Source: Eulemur rufifrons
Lineage: Eukaryota > Chordata > Mammalia > Primates > Lemuridae
Direction of reading: 5' to 3'
NCBI RefSeq assembly: GCF_041146395.1
Contig: NC_090985.1
Location: 719,501-783,500, forward strand
DNA length: 64,000 nucleotides
A program made the position numbers and the translations under genes. Under the pieces are notes generated by a model. The model had not been told where the DNA came from and made no database searches. It saw only the letters and a list, made by a program, of their open reading frames with translations. This document shows positions 45,369 to 56,469 of the stretch, piece after piece. Every line of letters begins with the position of its first letter. Positions within the stretch are counted from its first letter, which is position 1.

Positions 45369-47129
45369 TCTCTTTAAAATTATTTTACAGAGTTTGGCTT
45401 TTTTTCCATTGACAAGGTCGACCTCTGTTTCTTTTCAAGGTCCTTATTGAAAACATCGGTCTGGTGAGATGGCAAAAGCCCCTTCCCTCCCCCCCATTCC
45501 TTCTCAGTTCAAGACATCTGCCCGGATCCATTCAGTTCTTAAAAGATAAAAATATAAAATCCTGTTGTGTTTTATCCCAAACATCTTTTGAACAAATACT
45601 GTGGGCTGCATGAATCTTCCTAATCGAAGATTCCAGGTTAAAAGAATTCCGTTAGAGATCAATCAACGCAGTGTCACAAAACTAGGGAAAGATAAATAAA
45701 GGCAAAAGGACACCTTTCTGTCTTAGTGATGGTGGTGAACAGTTACCAGAAGTTTGCAGTTGAGGCCTGAAATGCAAGAAAGACACAACGTAGAAATCTA
45801 ACGACGCCTCCTGAACTGTTCCTCAGTGGGGGATCATGGCCGAGCCCCCAGGGGCTCTGTCTGGAGTGTCCCATTGCAGGGACGTCTGGGACGTGCAGAC
45901 CCGCTGGAAGTGCGACAGTGCAGCCCCCGCCCCCCTGTCTCAGGCCCTGGAATCCGGGAACCCGCCGAGCCAGCCAGGGCTACTCAGGAAGGAACATGCT
46001 CTTCATACTTTTCAGCCAAATTTCAGGTCACTGAATCTACAAAACCCACTTGGAATTTCTGGGTTAAATGTTACCTGATTTCACACAAGAAAATAATACT
46101 TTCTCTGTTTTAGTAAATGCATAGAAGCATTTATTTAATGTTTAAAAACTGTGTTCAACCTGTCTATTCAAAAGCAACCCCGTGGGGCCCAGCGACTCAG
46201 TTTCCACAAGGTCTTGGGAGGCCAAGACTGTTCCTCCTCCTGCCCACTCCGCCCTGTCACCCACATCAGGGTGTCAGCCGGTCCCACCAGACAACTGTCA
46301 GCTCTGTGGCCCAATCTCTCAGGCCCACGTCTGACCTGTGACCTCATCGGCCTTCCCCGGACGTGCCCAGGCCCCGACGCGCGGCGGGTCCCCTGCAGGG
46401 GCAGGAGGGGCCCTGGGTCCTGGTGTCTCGCGCAGCCCTGGGCGAAGGGCCTGTGGGGTCGGCGACACGCCCGGCTGGGCCACGTCCCGGCACAGGAGAC
46501 TCACCGGTACCCGCGCTCTGCCTGCGTCTCCACTCCTGTTGCTCTTACCCAGTTTACTCAGTTTTATCGCCGGCAAAAAGCTCGCTTAGACCGTTTCCTG
46601 AGAAAATCCTTCTAACAGGCGGTTGCCGGCGGAGGGGCAGCGTCACAGTCGCCGCGGGGACAGCGGGGCTTTACAGGGGGCCGAGGGGCTGGGCATTCTG
46701 AACCTCAGGCCTCACGACGGCATCAGAGAGGGACGGGACGTACCTCGTTTAACTTCTGTAGCTTGATTGACGGCCCTTACGCACTTAAATTGGCGCGTTG
46801 GCTGGAATAATTCTTTGCAGCGGGGGCTGCGTCGCCGCCTCCCCCAGGTGGTGACAGAAACCGCGTCTCCAAACACGGTTCCGTGTCCCCGGGGACAGGG
46901 CTGCCCCGCTGGGAACCGCGGTTCGGACTGCGCCACGCGTGCCTCCCTCTGCCCCTGCCCCAGGCCCCACGGTCGTCGGGGCCGGCGGCTTTTAGCCACG
47001 TGCTCCTGGACAGCTCCCTTCCTCCCTGGGCCTCAGTTTCCCCATCTGCACTTGGGGGAACCGGACGAGGGCTCGCTCGGCGTTTGGCTCGGTGCCGCGG
47101 CCGGTGCGCGACAGGCCCCGCGCGCTCAC

Positions 47130-47383
47130 CTGTTCAGGAAGATGCTGCTGACGTCGTCGTGCGTGATGGGCGGCTTCTTGGAGCTGGCGGCCATGCGCAG
47201 CGGGCGCAGGAAGTTGTTGACCAGGATGTGCAGCTGCTGCACGTACTCGGCCTCGGCCTCCAGCATGCTGAACACCACCTGGTTCCGCTTGCGCATGCTG
47301 TCGGCGTGCGGCGACCGGATGTAGTCCTGGATGATGGTTTTCCACTTCCGCCGGCACAGCCAGCCCCGCAGGAAGCTCTGCAC
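47130..47383 (-). CDS. RASGRF1: RASGRF1 exon 5: IQ motif and start of DH domain
   Basis: Window codons 117-200 plus two bases. [14 protein letters not shown] fits the IQ pattern (Q, RG, then basic residues) that binds calmodulin. It is followed by the first DH helix, where [20 protein letters not shown] is the conserved region 1 equivalent with the catalytic-type glutamate region. The exon ends [10 protein letters not shown] with the split serine completed by exon 6. The acceptor is tctccgcag and the donor is gtgagc. The next coding exon is 9.5 kb away across the retroelement-rich intron. Confidence 0.96.
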
Positions 47384-49690
47384 CTGCGGAGACCCGGGGG
47401 CTCCCGTTAGACCGTCTCTGCCGCCCGGTCGTTCCGGGCTGTGAGCGCCCCGAGGGCGGGGACCGGCTTTGTCACCCCTGTGCCGGGCACACGGGGACAG
47501 AGCTCAGACGTGCCCAGGCCTGGCTCTGCTGCCTGCGTGACACGGCGTGTCACCCACACGCCGTCTGGTCCCTCGGAGCCGATTTCCCGTCTGTGAAGCG
47601 GGCTAGGGGGTCACGGCTGGGCTGGGACGAGGCCCAGACCGACCGTCTCTGCACAGCTCGTGAGAAACGCAGGTTCTCGGGCCCAGCCCAGACCTCCGCG
47701 TCCTAGCAAGACCCGGGTTGCTGTGAGGCGTTCACTGAAGGAGGACACGTGTGGCCCCAGGTCCCTGCGGCGGGTGGCCGGGCTGCGCTGGGCCCGGCTC
47801 ACACCCTGTCCCGTCTAACGACGCGCCCGAAAGCCCAGAAGTTTCAGTCAAAGCTCGTCTGGGTAGAGGGCGACTATCAGATTGAACAGAACACGGCCAA
47901 TTAGTTAATCCCATGCTTGGCCCCACCACAGCCTCTGGGTCCCGGCGCCCGCCTGCAGCCTCCCCGCCCGTCCTCCCGGCTGCGGACGAAGCGAACGAAG
48001 CCTTGACTCGGTTTCCCTGGAGTCGGCTGCTCGGAGGGGCCTCGTGCTGCCCAGGACCCGGCAGGGGCCCCGACTCACACGTGCACAGGTTGTTCAGAGC
48101 CGCAGGGCCTCCGAGGAGCCTCCCGGCCTCCCGCCCTTCACGCAGCGGAGCAAGGAGGCACGCAGGGCCGCGGGGCGAGGGAGTTGGGGGCTACTGGGGA
48201 CCGAGCAGAGGTGCACCCCAAAATGTTCTCCCCTGCAGGGGGCACTGGCCCCCCAGGTGCTGCCGGCCAGGCACAGACCGGCTGGCCAGGACGGTGCGCG
48301 GCCAACACAGCCCGCCCAGGCCCCGCGCGGTCCCGAGGAGGGCGGGGCTTTCTCTGCGGCTGCAGGAAGGTGGACTCAGAGCGGTGGGAGGGCGACTCCC
48401 GCAGGCCTTTGACACCGTGACCCACCCGGAATTGGAATCGCTGCTCCAAAGGGAGGGGTGGGCCGGGGAGCCCAGTGGGCAGGCCAAGCGTCCCTGCCGT
48501 GGGGCCTGGCTCAGACCTGGGTGACAATTCCCAGTGCCCGTGGAGGCCTGGCAGGTCCGAGAGGTGCGAGAAGCGGGTGGGGGGTGTGGTGGGGCTGCAC
48601 CTCCTGCCGGGGGCGGCTGCCGGCGTGTGTGGGAGGTCCCGGGGCTGCTGGGCCTTCTGTTTCTCCTGTGACCAAGGACACGGGCTCCGGACCTGGGAGG
48701 CCAGGTTTGAAAGTCACCCTGCAAACACTTTGCTGTGCAACCTCGGCAAAGTTACTTTGCCTCTCTGTGCCTCAGCTTCCCCATGTATGAAGTGGAAACA
48801 ACAATAAACCTCGGAGGGATTTAGTAGGATTGAATTCATCTGCATAAAGCTCCTAAATAGTGCCTGGCACATAGAAAGTGGTCAATAAGTGTTAGCTATT
48901 TCTATTTTTGAGAAGCTAAAAATCCAGATTTTTGTGTGATGTGTTTAGCTTTTAAGGCACTGGCACCAAACTGAAAGGAAAAAATGAAAAACCCCGTGGG
49001 GGCTGCAAACCTGCCACACACTGGGGCGCTGGGGCCAGTTTGCAGTGTCTGGTGCGGACGGTGCTGGGTCCCTTTGTGCTCTCAGCAAACAGGGTCTCTG
49101 GTTTCACCCGCCTTCCTTAGGGTGAGTCAGGCTCCCTGCCCTGAGTCTGCCAAGTGCAAACACGGCCACACTCCTCCCCTCTGCCACGCCACCACCGGAG
49201 GGCCACGGCATGTCACCACCCGGCCACAGGCGGATCCCTGGCACCTTCTGCACTGACAGCGTAAAACAGTGGGGCCGGCTGTGGGGTCCAGTGAAGGCCT
49301 GCGGGGACTCGGGCAGTTGCAGGAGTGGGGTGTGGGTGACAGCAGAGGCACTCGGGGGAGTGACGATGGAGAGGTGGCCGAGGGGTCCTGGTGAGGAGCG
49401 TGGCAGGGAAAGCTCTCAGCGGAGAGTCCCAGCCCTTTCACTCCTTCCTCTAGGGGAACCTCAGCTTTCTCGACTACAAAACGGGGCCGAACCACCCTGG
49501 CCACAGGGATATCGGGAGAAAGAGCGGGACGAGGGGCTGTTGGGGGTCACGGCTGTTGGCTCTGTCCCTGGGGCTGGGCTGGTGGGTGGGGGCGTCCCTG
49601 GGGGCAGCGGGGCAGTGCGGAGGCACTTCCGGCCTCGGAGGGCTCTGAGAGACACAGAGCTTGGAAGGGCGACAGAGGGAAGGTACAGAC
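47384..49690. other. Intron between exons 4 and 5
   Basis: 2.3 kb, GC-rich, with one good MIR at 48.7-48.9 kb. Nothing else recognised. Confidence 0.7.
48705..48905 (+). mobile_element. MIR, well preserved
   Basis: gcaacctcggcaaagttact, ttgcctctctgtgcctcagc and ttccccatgtatgaagtgga, then tagtgcctggcacatagaaa and gtggtcaataagtgttagct near the 3' end, in plus orientation. Confidence 0.9.
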
Positions 49691-49783
49691 CTTCTTAATT
49701 TTCTTGATGTCACTGTCTTCGTCATTGGGGGTGACAGTCTGGGTGGACTGGATGCGCTCGTTGTCCTTGAGCAGGGACGCGAT
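49691..49783 (-). CDS. RASGRF1: RASGRF1 exon 4: coiled coil to IQ linker
   Basis: Window codons 86-116, phase 0 at both ends (93 nt). It reads IASLLKDNERIQ and ends SDIKKIKK, finishing the coiled coil and supplying the acidic then basic stretch that leads into the IQ motif. The acceptor is tctgttgcag and the donor is gtctgt. An irregular minisatellite begins about 40 nt upstream of the acceptor in transcript direction. Confidence 0.95.
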
Positions 49784-49825
49784 CTGCAACAGAGACATAG
49801 TGGGCTGCCAAGAGGGGCCCTGCTG

Positions 49826-50075
49826 GCGGAGACCCCCCGACCCTCCGCTGGCAGAGACCCCTGACCCTGCCCCCCCACCGGTGGAGACCCCTGACACCCC
49901 GCTCGTGGAGACCCCGAGCCCCTGCTGGCAGAGACCCCCCAACTGCTCGCTGGTGGAGACTCCAACCCCCCGCCCCCCGCTGGCAGAGACCCCCGACCCT
50001 GCTCCCCCCCGCCCCCCACCCCGCCGGCGGAGACCCCCTCCCCCCGCTGGCGGAGACCCTAAGCCCCCGCTGGCG
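49826..50075. repeat. Irregular minisatellite, ctggcagagacccc-type units
   Basis: About ten units of roughly 20-30 bp with the shared core ctggcagagaccccc and variants (ggtggagaccc, ctcgtggagacc). In transcript sense each core reads gggtctctgccag, resembling a weak splice acceptor. It lies just upstream of the acceptor of exon 4. Confidence 0.9.
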
Positions 50076-50284
50076 GCCGGAAGTCCGCGTCCTACTCTGT
50101 GCATCCCGGTCACGAGCCGGACGGCCCCAGACAGCTGGGGACAGCAGGGGCAGCGCCGGAGCTGGGCTGTCACCCTCGGTGGCCGTGGACGAGGCCCTTC
50201 CCCGCGTGGTCTGCAGCCGCCTCACTTGCGATCGGAGAGCTTTGGCCTAGTCTGTCTCCTCCTCACTCCAAACCGTCAGCGCCT

Positions 50285-50720
50285 TTATTTTTAAACGTTA
50301 TTGTGGTAAAAGGTAAGTGACATTTTAACGATTTTAAGTGTGCAGTTCAGCGGCGTTAAGTACATCCTCATTGTGCAGCCAGCGCCGCCGTCCGTCGGTC
50401 TCCAGGACTCTCCATCCTGCAGAACAGACGCTCGCAGCCACCGAGCGGCGACCGGGCCCCGAAACCACATCCCCTTCCGTCTCTCTGACCTGGACCCGCC
50501 AGGGACCTCTCTGAGCAGAATCGCGCCGTGTGTGTCCTTCCGCGACCGGCCGGCGTCACTTAGCACAGGGTCTTCGCGGTCCTTCAGGCTGCTACGTGTC
50601 AGGACTCCCTCCCCCGTCAGGGCCGAGCGATTTTCCACCGTGTGCAGATCACGTTTGTTTATCCGCCCATCCGCCAATGGCACCTGCGTAGCCTCTTTAT
50701 GTTTCCAAACAAAGCTGTGC
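50285..50720 (+). mobile_element. L1M 3'UTR relic, GC-enriched
   Basis: attttaagtgtgcagttcag, cggcgttaagtacatcctca, acttagcacagggtcttcgc and gtttatccgcccatccgcca follow, in order, the long non-coding 3' region of old L1M elements. Many original A/T bases are now G/C. Confidence 0.75.
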
Positions 50721-51648
50721 TTGGCAGGAGTCGGAAAGGGCAGGTGGCCGGGCGGCCCTGCTGGCTCGGCTCTGCGCACCCGGCCCGGCCCAAAGCGCGT
50801 CTTACGGCGAGAGCCTCTCTGGAGCACGGCCCGGAAGCTGCGGGCCAGGAAAACGGCGCAGCCCTCGGAACGCACATTCGCACTGCTCTAAACCCCCCCA
50901 TTTGCCTAATTCGGGGATCAGAGGGGTGCTCGTAGCTTCAAGAGCAAAACCAAGGGTGGTGCCTGGAAGAAGGTGCACTTGGACCTGCACCGCGGCCAGG
51001 GACCCCCGGGCTCCGCAGGCGGACGGGCCGGCGGGGTGTCCTGGGTGGGGCCCCCACCCCCTGATTCCGTGTCCTGCGTCGGGGCTCCCAGGCACCGGGG
51101 ACTTTCCCGCTAAAATGCTGCACCTGCCCGTTGACTCTCTCACCTCTGCCGTGAGCTCTGTGGGAGACGGGCCGGCCGCAGGTCATTCGGGGACGTGCTC
51201 CCAGCCACAGCACAGGCCGGGACCCAACATGCACTTGTCGGTTACACAGTAAGTGAATTAAAGCAAACTCGGAGCAACAGCAGCAACAAAGCGTTCACCA
51301 AAGGAAAGCTCCGCAGTCGCCCAGCCCCGCGAGCTACAGACAGGAGCTCAGGGGATGCTACAGACAGCCGCCAAGCCAGGCACCGCTCTCTCCAGAGCGC
51401 GCGGCTCCGCCCCCAAGGCCACTTGCTGACGGCAGAATGAATGGCTTCGCCCAGCGGAACAGTTACCTGGTCTCCACTTCTCGGTTGCTAAAATTACCCT
51501 AGCTGTGATTCAGGAGCTGCTGAAAATACCCAACTGGGAAATATTCAGCGTAGAGATGGGCTTTTCTCCTCTCCCGTTTTGATGCTCCGAGAACATCTGC
51601 ACGCTGAAATAATGCCTGACTCTTTGACGTACACTCTACAGGGCTTAG

Positions 51649-51705
51649 ACACACACACACACACACACACACACGCATGTGCACACGCACACACACACAC
51701 ACGCT
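51649..51705. repeat. (CA)n microsatellite
   Basis: A CA run with interruptions gcatgtg and cg between 51649 and 51705. Confidence 0.95.
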
Positions 51706-53085
51706 CACTCGCGACCTGCCCCAGCACCGGAGGGCTCTGCCCTTTGCACCTGTGCTCTGGCCTACGGATCCCCGAAACCTTCCAAGGCCGTGTGCGACCT
51801 GAACCCCGACCTCCCGGCTGCAGCCTGACTCACCTCCCGACCCGGGTGCACAGCACAAGCTCCTACACGACCACGTCCTGCCACGGCCAGACCGGAAAGG
51901 CAGAAACGCCCATCCTCGTGCCGCCCCTCCCCCCCACAGCCTGGCCCCATCCGCCCGTGGAGTCCCGCTGTGCACCAGCTCCGTGCCAGGCAGCAGGGAC
52001 GGAGTCATGAGGGACACAGCCAGCTCCCGTGTGGCAGGCTGAGCACGGATGCGCCATGGGAGCACACGGCAGGGAGCACGCTCTGTGCCAGGAGTCTCCG
52101 AGGGCGAGGATTTGAGCGTAGATGAACCAGGTGGGAGCGTGGGCGCAGGAAGGACCTTCCAGACAGAAGTGCCGGCTTGTGCACGGGCCGGGAGGCAGCA
52201 CGGTGCCCAGCCCTGGAGCACTGGTCTGTCCCTGCCGTGACTGGGAGGAGGGGGAGGCCAGTGGGTGGGTGGCCTTGAGTCCTCATGAGCGAGTAAGTGG
52301 ATGGATGACACCAGACGCCCTCGAGCACGAAGCTCCTGTCTCGTCCTGGGGCCAGATTCCTTCCCTGGCCCCTTTTGGGGGCTCGGTTTGGATTCAGGGA
52401 TCTGTGCTGGGCTAGGACAAGACCCCAGGGCTTGTCCCAGAGTGGACTGGTCCCAGAATGAACCAGGTGGGCTGCAGAGTGACCAGCCCACCTGGGCTCC
52501 AGGGGCCCTGAGGGGAGAGGCTGCCAGTCAAGGGAGACTGGCAGGCAGACAGGAAGGCCCTTCTGGCTGTGTGAGCTCAGGCAGGTGACTTGGGCTCTCT
52601 GAGCCTGGCGGTGTGTGAAACGGGGCCGGTCCCAGCAGTATGGTGGGGATGGAGGAAGAAGCGTGTCTGAAGGTGGCTGCCGTGGGCTCGGGCAGGTGGT
52701 GGAATCTGGAATTTCTGTTGTTACTGTTAGTTCAGAGCTTTGCTGCCGTGGGACAAGGGGACTTGTGGCTTTAGATCCCTGAACCTTCCAGCAGAGCTGG
52801 CTTCACAAGTGTGTCATGGGGTCCCCCACGCAGAAGGCCCCACACTTGGGGTTTCAAGCTCTGAGGCTGAACTTCTTAATCGTCTCCTCCTTGACTTGTA
52901 TTTTCTAAGTGGGGTCCGATGGGGCCGCAGAGCACCCCCAGGGGCTTGGGCCTCAGCTCACATGTGTCCCCCTTCCTTTCTCCCCAGCTCCCCGACGGGC
53001 TCCTGGCTGCTGGCTACACACAGCCTGGTACCCCAGGCCCCAACACCTCCACTACCCTCCGCCTGGGGAGCACCTGGGTTGAATC

Positions 53086-53140
53086 AGCGGGGGGGGGGGG
53101 GACCCACAGTCCACGCCCCCTCCCCCCCCCCCCCCCGCCC
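53086..53140. repeat. Poly-G run facing poly-C run
   Basis: A run of about 12-13 G near 53089-53101 is followed some 25 bases later by two C runs, the longer about 14-15 bases. The runs can pair in a hairpin or form G-quadruplex/i-motif structures. Confidence 0.85.
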
Positions 53141-54233
53141 TCAGCAGGTGCCTTGGTGCAGGGGCAGTGTGGGGTCAAGTGCACCCCATGGTGCCTCAGG
53201 GCAGGGCAAGGTGACAGCCACCCCTGCCGGCAGGCAGTGCCACGGCGCACAGGTGGTGGCCTGGCGCAGGTCCCAGTGCGCACAGGCAGGAGGGTCAGGG
53301 AGGCTGGAGGGTGGGGCTGGGTGCTGCCCGGGGGCCACGGGTGGGGCGTGGCCGGCAGGAGGAGGAGACTGACTGCCCTGGGCTGGGCCTTGCATTTTCA
53401 TCTTGCACCGGGCCCTGCAACCTATGAACCGACAAATTCCAGGCCTGTGTTTCACTTTCCCCTCCTCAGCTCAGCGTCCACAGCCCTCGTATGATGTGGC
53501 CAGATGGGTCTGAGCGCACCGGTGGTGAGTGGGAGAGAGACACCAGATCATTCTGGGGCGCAGCTGGCGAGGGGCTTCCGGGACCGAGAGCCGGCACGTC
53601 CAAGCCGTGATGTGACTGGGATCACCTGGGATGTGGTTGAAACGCAGATTCCGATTCAGGAGGTCAGAGAGGAGCCGAGATTCTGCATTTCCTGAGATGC
53701 TGCTTTCAGCACAACTGACGCCGCTGCCGCTTCGGGACCACCCCCAGCTGCCAGGCCGCAGGAGGCCCAGCCCAGTCACGGCGCGGTCCCCGGACTGCGC
53801 GGGGACCCCTGCTGGAGCTCTCGCCGTGACAGGCAGAAGGCAGGGCTGCCCTGGAGCTGGGCTAACACCCTCACTCTGACGTCCCCTAGAGTCTGGGCTG
53901 ATCGTGCCGGATGCCCGGTCAGGATGGTGCCGGCACAGTAACTGGGCACTCGCTGTGAGTAACCTCGCTCAGTCCTCGCAGCCGCGCGGGTGTGCACAGA
54001 AAGCCGGCTTTGCGCTGCAGGGACCGAGGCCCGGACAGACCGAGGGACTCATGCCAGGCTGCAGCTGGTGAGTGGCAGAGGAGGGACTAGAACCTGGTCT
54101 GACCACAGGACCTTGCCCTCTGCCAGCATCGGCACGTCCTAGGTGTGGAGCTGGCAGTGCCGTGGCTGGAAGCTGGGCCCTGCCGGCCGTGTGAGCCCCA
54201 ACCCTGCAGCCACCCCGCCCTGGCCCCAGTCAC

Positions 54234-54381
54234 CTCTGCCTTCAGCCGCTCGATCTCGACCTCCCCGTCCTCGATCTGCCGCCGCAGCTGCCTGGCCACG
54301 GTCTTCTCCGTCTCCACGATCTGCAGCAGGTGCAGGTGCTTCTGCATCAGCGCCTCGTGCTCCGTGGCCAGGGCCCTGTAG
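54234..54381 (-). CDS. RASGRF1: RASGRF1 exon 3: coiled-coil region
   Basis: Window codons 36-85, from [14 protein letters not shown] to IERLKAE. Heptad-like leucine, isoleucine and valine spacing with many charged residues fits the coiled coil between PH1 and the IQ motif, which acts with them in calcium-dependent activation. The acceptor is tgtgcacag and the donor is gtgact. The exon ends on a codon boundary. Two Lys-to-Arg style differences from the human protein are seen (VARQLRRQ), judged from memory. Confidence 0.95.
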
Positions 54382-54799
54382 CTGTGCACAGACGGACACG
54401 GCAGGTCAGACGCTGCCTCCGAGTCCCCAGGGATCCACCCGGCACCACCTGGAACTGGGGCTCTCCCGCCTCCCGGCACGAGCAGAGCTCCCAGCTCCCC
54501 CATGAGCAGTCGGGGCCTTGACCTGACGGCTGTGGTTGCAGCTGCTCGTCCAGCCCCGTCCCAGCCTCCCCACGGCCCGGCCTCGGGGTCCTCCCGCGGG
54601 TCTGGCGAGTGCTCACGCTCTTGCACACGCACCCCTCCGGGGCTTTGCGCAGTTAGATGTTCTGCCTGGAACCTGCCCTCCTCCCTTCCTTTCCCAACCT
54701 CCTCCCTCCTCCCTCCCAGCACACCCTGCCGAGGCCGGCTGAGCACCCCGTGTGGGCACAGTCTGTCGACTCGCAGCCTCTCAGAGCGAGGAGGGAGTT

Positions 54800-54930
54800 C
54801 AGGGATCCTGAAAGGCCGACGGTCTCATTTTATAAATGAGGAAACTGAGGCTCAGAGAGGGGAAGTGACTTGCCCCAAACGACAGTCAGTCAGTGTCAAA
54901 CTGGAGCTAGAATCGGGCTCCAGCCATGAC
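54800..54930 (-). mobile_element. MIR relic
   Basis: attttataaatgaggaaact, gaggctcagagaggggaagt and gacttgccccaaacgacagt are the MIR core in minus orientation. Confidence 0.85.
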
Positions 54931-55021
54931 AACGTCGCTACACTCTGATTGCTTAGTCGTCAGTTTGGCACAGAGTTCTTCTCACTGAAAGGTACACTAC
55001 AAACACGCTTGGTGTTACGTT

Positions 55022-55115
55022 GTGTACACGCACACGCACATGCACACATGCACACACACGCACGCGCACACACACACACACACGCACACACAGACACACA
55101 CACGTGCACGCAAAC
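55022..55115. repeat. (CA)n-rich microsatellite
   Basis: Imperfect CA/CG dinucleotide tract of about 90 bases. Confidence 0.93.
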
Positions 55116-55248
55116 ACCCACAGAGGCATCCCGTCATACTAGAACAACACGCACACGGTGTGAGAGCACGTGTGTCTGTGTGGTAGTAACATACTACAGC
55201 ACTCACTTGTGCACACAGGACACACGTCACATACATGCAGATAAACAC

Positions 55249-55350
55249 GGCGCTGGGCCAGAGCGGCGGCTCAGGCGTGTGATCTCAGCACTCTGGGGGG
55301 GTCACTGGAGCCCAGGGCTGGAGACCAGCCTGACAAGACGCAGCTCACCC
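55249..55350 (+). mobile_element. Alu left-arm relic
   Basis: ctgggccagagcggcggctc, tgtgatctcagcactctggg and ctggagaccagcctgacaag match a decayed Alu left arm with a deletion after 'ctctggg'. Confidence 0.65.
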
Positions 55351-56139
55351 TGGTGGCTGCTGTTGATGGTCCTGAGGAAGGTGACCTGATCCCTCCGCAG
55401 TGACTGTCCCTGTGCCCCTCTCGGGCTGGAGGGGGGACAGTCCTCTGAGGCCAGCAGGTTGGCCCAGCCCCAGGGCCTGACAAAGGCAGACACAGCTGAT
55501 GCCCCTGCTGTCCCTTGGCCACGTCCCTCTGGCTTCCAGGAAGGACGTGGAGAGGTTTGGGTCCCAGCAGGGTGGCGTTGGTCCCCAGCTGCTCCTTGTC
55601 TGGGGAGGGCGTCTTCCGCGTGTGTGGAATCCAGGCTGCCTGGGCGTTCCTGGGCTGGAGCCGGGGTCTGGGCTCCCACACCCCGTGTGACACAGGGTTC
55701 CGCATCCAGGTCTATCAAGTGGGTGGAAGGGACCTGCTCCCCAGCTGGTGCACTGTGCGAGAGGGTCGGGGACACGCAAGGGGCTGTGCGGCCACTGGGC
55801 ACCCTCGGTGCGGAACACTCTGCCCGGTGGCTGGAGGCCCAGACAGGCTCGGGAGTGAGTATTGATGTCAACTGGGCTATTGTTATTTTTTTGGCTCCTT
55901 GTAGCCAGCCCTCAACGGAGTGAATTGCTCGGAGGATGACGGTCCTCTCTGTGGCAGATGGGACTCGCAGGCGGCCCCAGGACGCCCCCCGCCCGCCCAC
56001 CAGCCTGCCTTGTTTCACGCTGTGGCCGGCTTGTACCCACACGACTCAGTGGACTGTAAGACAGGAGCTTGTCCAGGTGGGTGTGGCCGTGACCCCATCT
56101 CCTGAGCCTTTTGCCGTGGAGGGTCTTCCTGGCTGGCCG

Positions 56140-56435
56140 TGGCCAGGCAGTGGGGCATCCGAGGCTGGGGGGGCCACAAGGCCAGGAGAGAGCAGCCTCC
56201 AGGAGCCGAGAGCCGCCCGGGAAATGGGTGTCGGCCCTGCGGCCACGGGCACAAGCCGGGCGGGAGGCTCCTGCCCAGAGCTCCAGGCAAGAGCACTGCT
56301 GACCCCCCGGGCAGAGAGAGACCCCCACCCAGCCCGGACTTCTGACCCAAGGACTGGGAGGTAAAAAGTGGGCTCTTTTCAAGCTGCCAGGTTGGTGGTA
56401 AGTTTCTTATTCTGTAGCAATAGAAAATGAAAACA
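56140..56435 (+). mobile_element. MLT1-like (ERVL-MaLR) LTR relic
   Basis: cggacttctgacccaaggac, caggttggtggtaagtttct and tctgtagcaatagaaaatga fit the 3' end of MLT1-type LTRs. The upstream part is decayed. Confidence 0.5.
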
Positions 56436-56469
56436 TTCCCTCTAAACGAATACACGCACATTCATTTTT

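Larger units (their letters stand above)
44441..45414 (+). mobile_element. ERV1-type LTR (about 592 bp without its Alu)
   Basis: Begins TGTGAACT and ends CCATTGACA (TG...CA), preceded by a polypurine tract. It has a CCAAT-like motif near 45205, TATAAAA at 45270-45276 and AATAAA at 45363-45368, the spacing of gammaretrovirus-like LTRs. It is interrupted by a full AluL near its start. It is oriented opposite to RASGRF1. The exact family could not be named. It is a 3' LTR of a decayed provirus rather than a clean solo LTR, since interior sequence is still attached. Confidence 0.75.
37613..47129. other. Intron between exons 5 and 6, with AT-rich retroelement block
   Basis: 9.5 kb, the longest complete intron here. 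The edges (37613-37880 and about 45420-47129) resemble the GC-rich rest of the gene, with a short ~26-bp repeat at 37670-37765 (cggacctcccgtgaga) and a MIR-like patch near 47005-47060. The middle is the AT-rich block described separately. Confidence 0.85.
49784..54233. other. Intron between exons 3 and 4
   Basis: 4.5 kb. It contains the irregular minisatellite at 49.83-50.08 kb, an L1M 3'UTR relic (50.29-50.72 kb), a CA microsatellite (51.65 kb) and facing poly-G and poly-C runs (53.09-53.14 kb). The rest is unassigned. Confidence 0.7.

Noticed and set aside
44441..45414. Clean solo LTR
   Set aside because: A polypurine tract and further ERV-like sequence remain attached on the left, so it is better read as a 3' LTR of a decayed provirus; a matching 5' LTR was not found.
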